From: Zetaproteobacteria bacterium
Lineage (GTDB): Bacteria > Pseudomonadota > Zetaproteobacteria > Mariprofundales > Mariprofundaceae
Length of the DNA: 7,541 nucleotides
NCBI GenBank assembly: GCA_021545665.1
Contig: JAJRTX010000242.1
Coordinates: 1-7,541, forward strand
Reading direction: 5' to 3'
How positions within the stretch are numbered: position 1 is the first letter of the stretch; each line of letters starts with the position of its first letter. The notes beneath the pieces are model-generated. The model was not told the DNA's origin. It ran no database searches and worked only from the letters and a program-made list of their open reading frames with translations. The position numbers and the translations under genes are program-made. This document shows positions 7,204 to 7,541 of this stretch, one piece after another.

Positions 7204-7210
7204 CCCCCCC
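7204..7210 (-). promoter_or_regulatory. G7 tract acting as ribosome-binding site of the porin
   Basis: On the minus strand the ATG at 7203 is preceded by CA and then seven Gs running straight into the start codon. This leaves only a short, non-ideal Shine-Dalgarno (AGGGG with about three bases of spacing). No better purine-rich site is seen upstream. A homopolymer of this kind can change length by slippage. Confidence 0.45.
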
Positions 7211-7232
7211 TGTATTTGATGATATTAAATAT

Positions 7233-7261
7233 ATTATCGGCACGTATTCGACTGACTTTAA
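7233..7261 (-). promoter_or_regulatory. Sigma-70-like promoter candidate for the porin
   Basis: On the minus strand TTAAAG (7256-7261) and GATAAT (7233-7238) are separated by 17 bases. The -10 matches the consensus at five of six positions; the -35 is weaker at three of six. It lies about 30 bases upstream of the porin ATG. A 6-bp inverted repeat, TCGGCA (7237-7242) and TGCCGA (7262-7267), brackets the spacer and touches both hexamers, so a repressor site is conceivable. Confidence 0.4.
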
Positions 7262-7298
7262 TGCCGAAACACACGGCTATGCGTATGGCAATGGGTCT

Positions 7299-7401
7299 TG
7301 TCCACTCCCCTAAATTGTTACCACGCATAAGTAGCCAAATTGGCATACCCTTTGTCAATCAGGAACTCGACCGGAGTCATGTCCCCGAGTGATTCATGTG
7401 G
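7299..7401 (-). mobile_element. Remnant of an IS3-family element (3' end with right terminus)
   Basis: This holds the tail of an IS3-type orfB (see the pseudogene at 7318-7401) and its 3' flank. Read on the plus strand, TGTCCACTCCCC at 7299-7310 has the TG start expected of an IS3-family end, so the element's outer boundary is placed near 7299. The rest of this element is replaced at about 7398-7401 by a second insertion sequence in the opposite orientation. The boundaries are approximate because no partner end or target duplication can be matched within the window. Confidence 0.6.
7318..7401 (-). pseudogene. Truncated IS3-family OrfB transposase, last 27 codons
   Basis: On the minus strand the frame ending at TAA (7318-7320) encodes PHESLGDMTPVEFLIDKGYA and then NLATYAW. 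The RPHESLG-x-MTP-x-E pattern marks the extreme C-terminus of IS3-family DDE transposases (OrfB), just after the catalytic core. Reading back past 7401, the expected Arg before PHES is absent. The frame becomes unrelated and meets TAA shortly after, so the gene has lost everything upstream, including the catalytic DDE residues. The break coincides with the start of the second element. It is a dead fragment. Confidence 0.75.
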
Positions 7402-7541
7402 GGTAATCCCCCCATAGAGTAACAGGAGTTATCAGTAGAATTTTCCATTACGATTCATCAAGGAGATTTTACATGAAGCAATCACGATATTCAGACAGCC
7501 AAATCATGGCGATATTAAAACAAGCCGAATCAGGTGTTCCG
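7398..7541 (+). mobile_element. IS3-family insertion sequence, left end (runs off the window)
   Basis: From about 7398 the sequence reads TGTGGGGTAATCCCCCC, contains a GGGG-TAAT-CCCC palindrome (7400-7411), and continues through a leader of about 60 bases to an OrfA start codon at 7473. The TG start and short leader before OrfA suit an IS3-family left end. The exact terminus is uncertain by several bases because the neighbouring orfB remnant shares the TGG at 7399-7401. Confidence 0.6.
7473..7541 (+). CDS. IS3-family transposase OrfA, N-terminal 23 codons (runs off the window)
   Basis: The start of OrfA, the DNA-binding partner of OrfB in IS3-family transposition, is visible as MKQSRYSDSQIMAILKQAES and then GVP. 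The [KR]-x-S-R-[YF]-S/T-x-x-Q-I-x-x-x-L-K-x-x-E-x-G pattern is the well-known first helix region of the HTH_Tnp_1 family. The ATG is preceded by AAGGAG at 7460-7465 with seven bases of spacing. The frame is open to the window edge. The element probably makes an OrfAB fusion by -1 frameshifting, as its family does, but that site lies outside the window. Confidence 0.85.
   Translation, partial: MKQSRYSDSQIMAILKQAESGVP

Noticed and set aside
7004..7243. Open frame overlapping the porin start in another frame
   Set aside because: It overlaps the porin signal peptide and N-terminal region, has no recognisable domain, and the porin frame is clearly the coding one.
1..7541. CRISPR array, tRNA, rRNA or phage genes
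   Set aside because: No spaced direct repeats, cloverleaf-like sequence, ribosomal RNA stretch or phage protein was seen on either strand.

Overview
The window looks like a piece of a Gram-negative, probably proteobacterial, chromosome. The evidence is an OprB-type outer-membrane porin with a Sec signal peptide, a perfect FNR/ANR-type operator (TTGAT-N4-ATCAA), good AAGGAG Shine-Dalgarno sites, and IS481-type and IS3-type insertion sequences. A betaproteobacterium such as a Nitrosomonas relative would fit the IS types and moderate base composition, but that is a guess and no gene here proves it.

Layout, left to right. Positions 1-261 are the 5' end of an IS481-family element whose transposase reads leftward out of the window; a long imperfect hairpin lies over its ribosome-binding site. 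Positions 262-364 are a short spacer holding a possible 16-codon remnant that resembles the tail of the neighbouring chemoreceptor. Three large genes then follow, all on the minus strand. In transcription order they are an OprB-family porin (7203-5977), a 1118-residue hybrid sensor histidine kinase with a large membrane and periplasmic input region, HAMP, PAS, kinase core and receiver (5897-2541), and a 688-residue dCACHE methyl-accepting chemotaxis protein (2431-365). The right edge (about 7299-7541) is IS material: the last 27 codons of an IS3-type OrfB on the minus strand, cut by a second IS3-family element whose OrfA starts on the plus strand at 7473.

How the genes may work together. The porin admits small solutes to the periplasm, and both downstream proteins have large periplasmic sensor regions, so the group reads as an uptake-and-sensing islet. 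The kinase and receptor are separated by 109 bp that hold an FNR-type box, so the receptor probably has its own oxygen-responsive control. No chemotaxis core gene, separate response regulator or sugar catabolic gene is visible. The receptor must use CheA/CheW encoded elsewhere, and the kinase's output is unknown.

Nothing here is clearly a wholly new system. The best leads are the FNR box in front of a chemoreceptor, the composite input region of the kinase, the occluded transposase start, and the bracketing of the whole three-gene block by IS elements.
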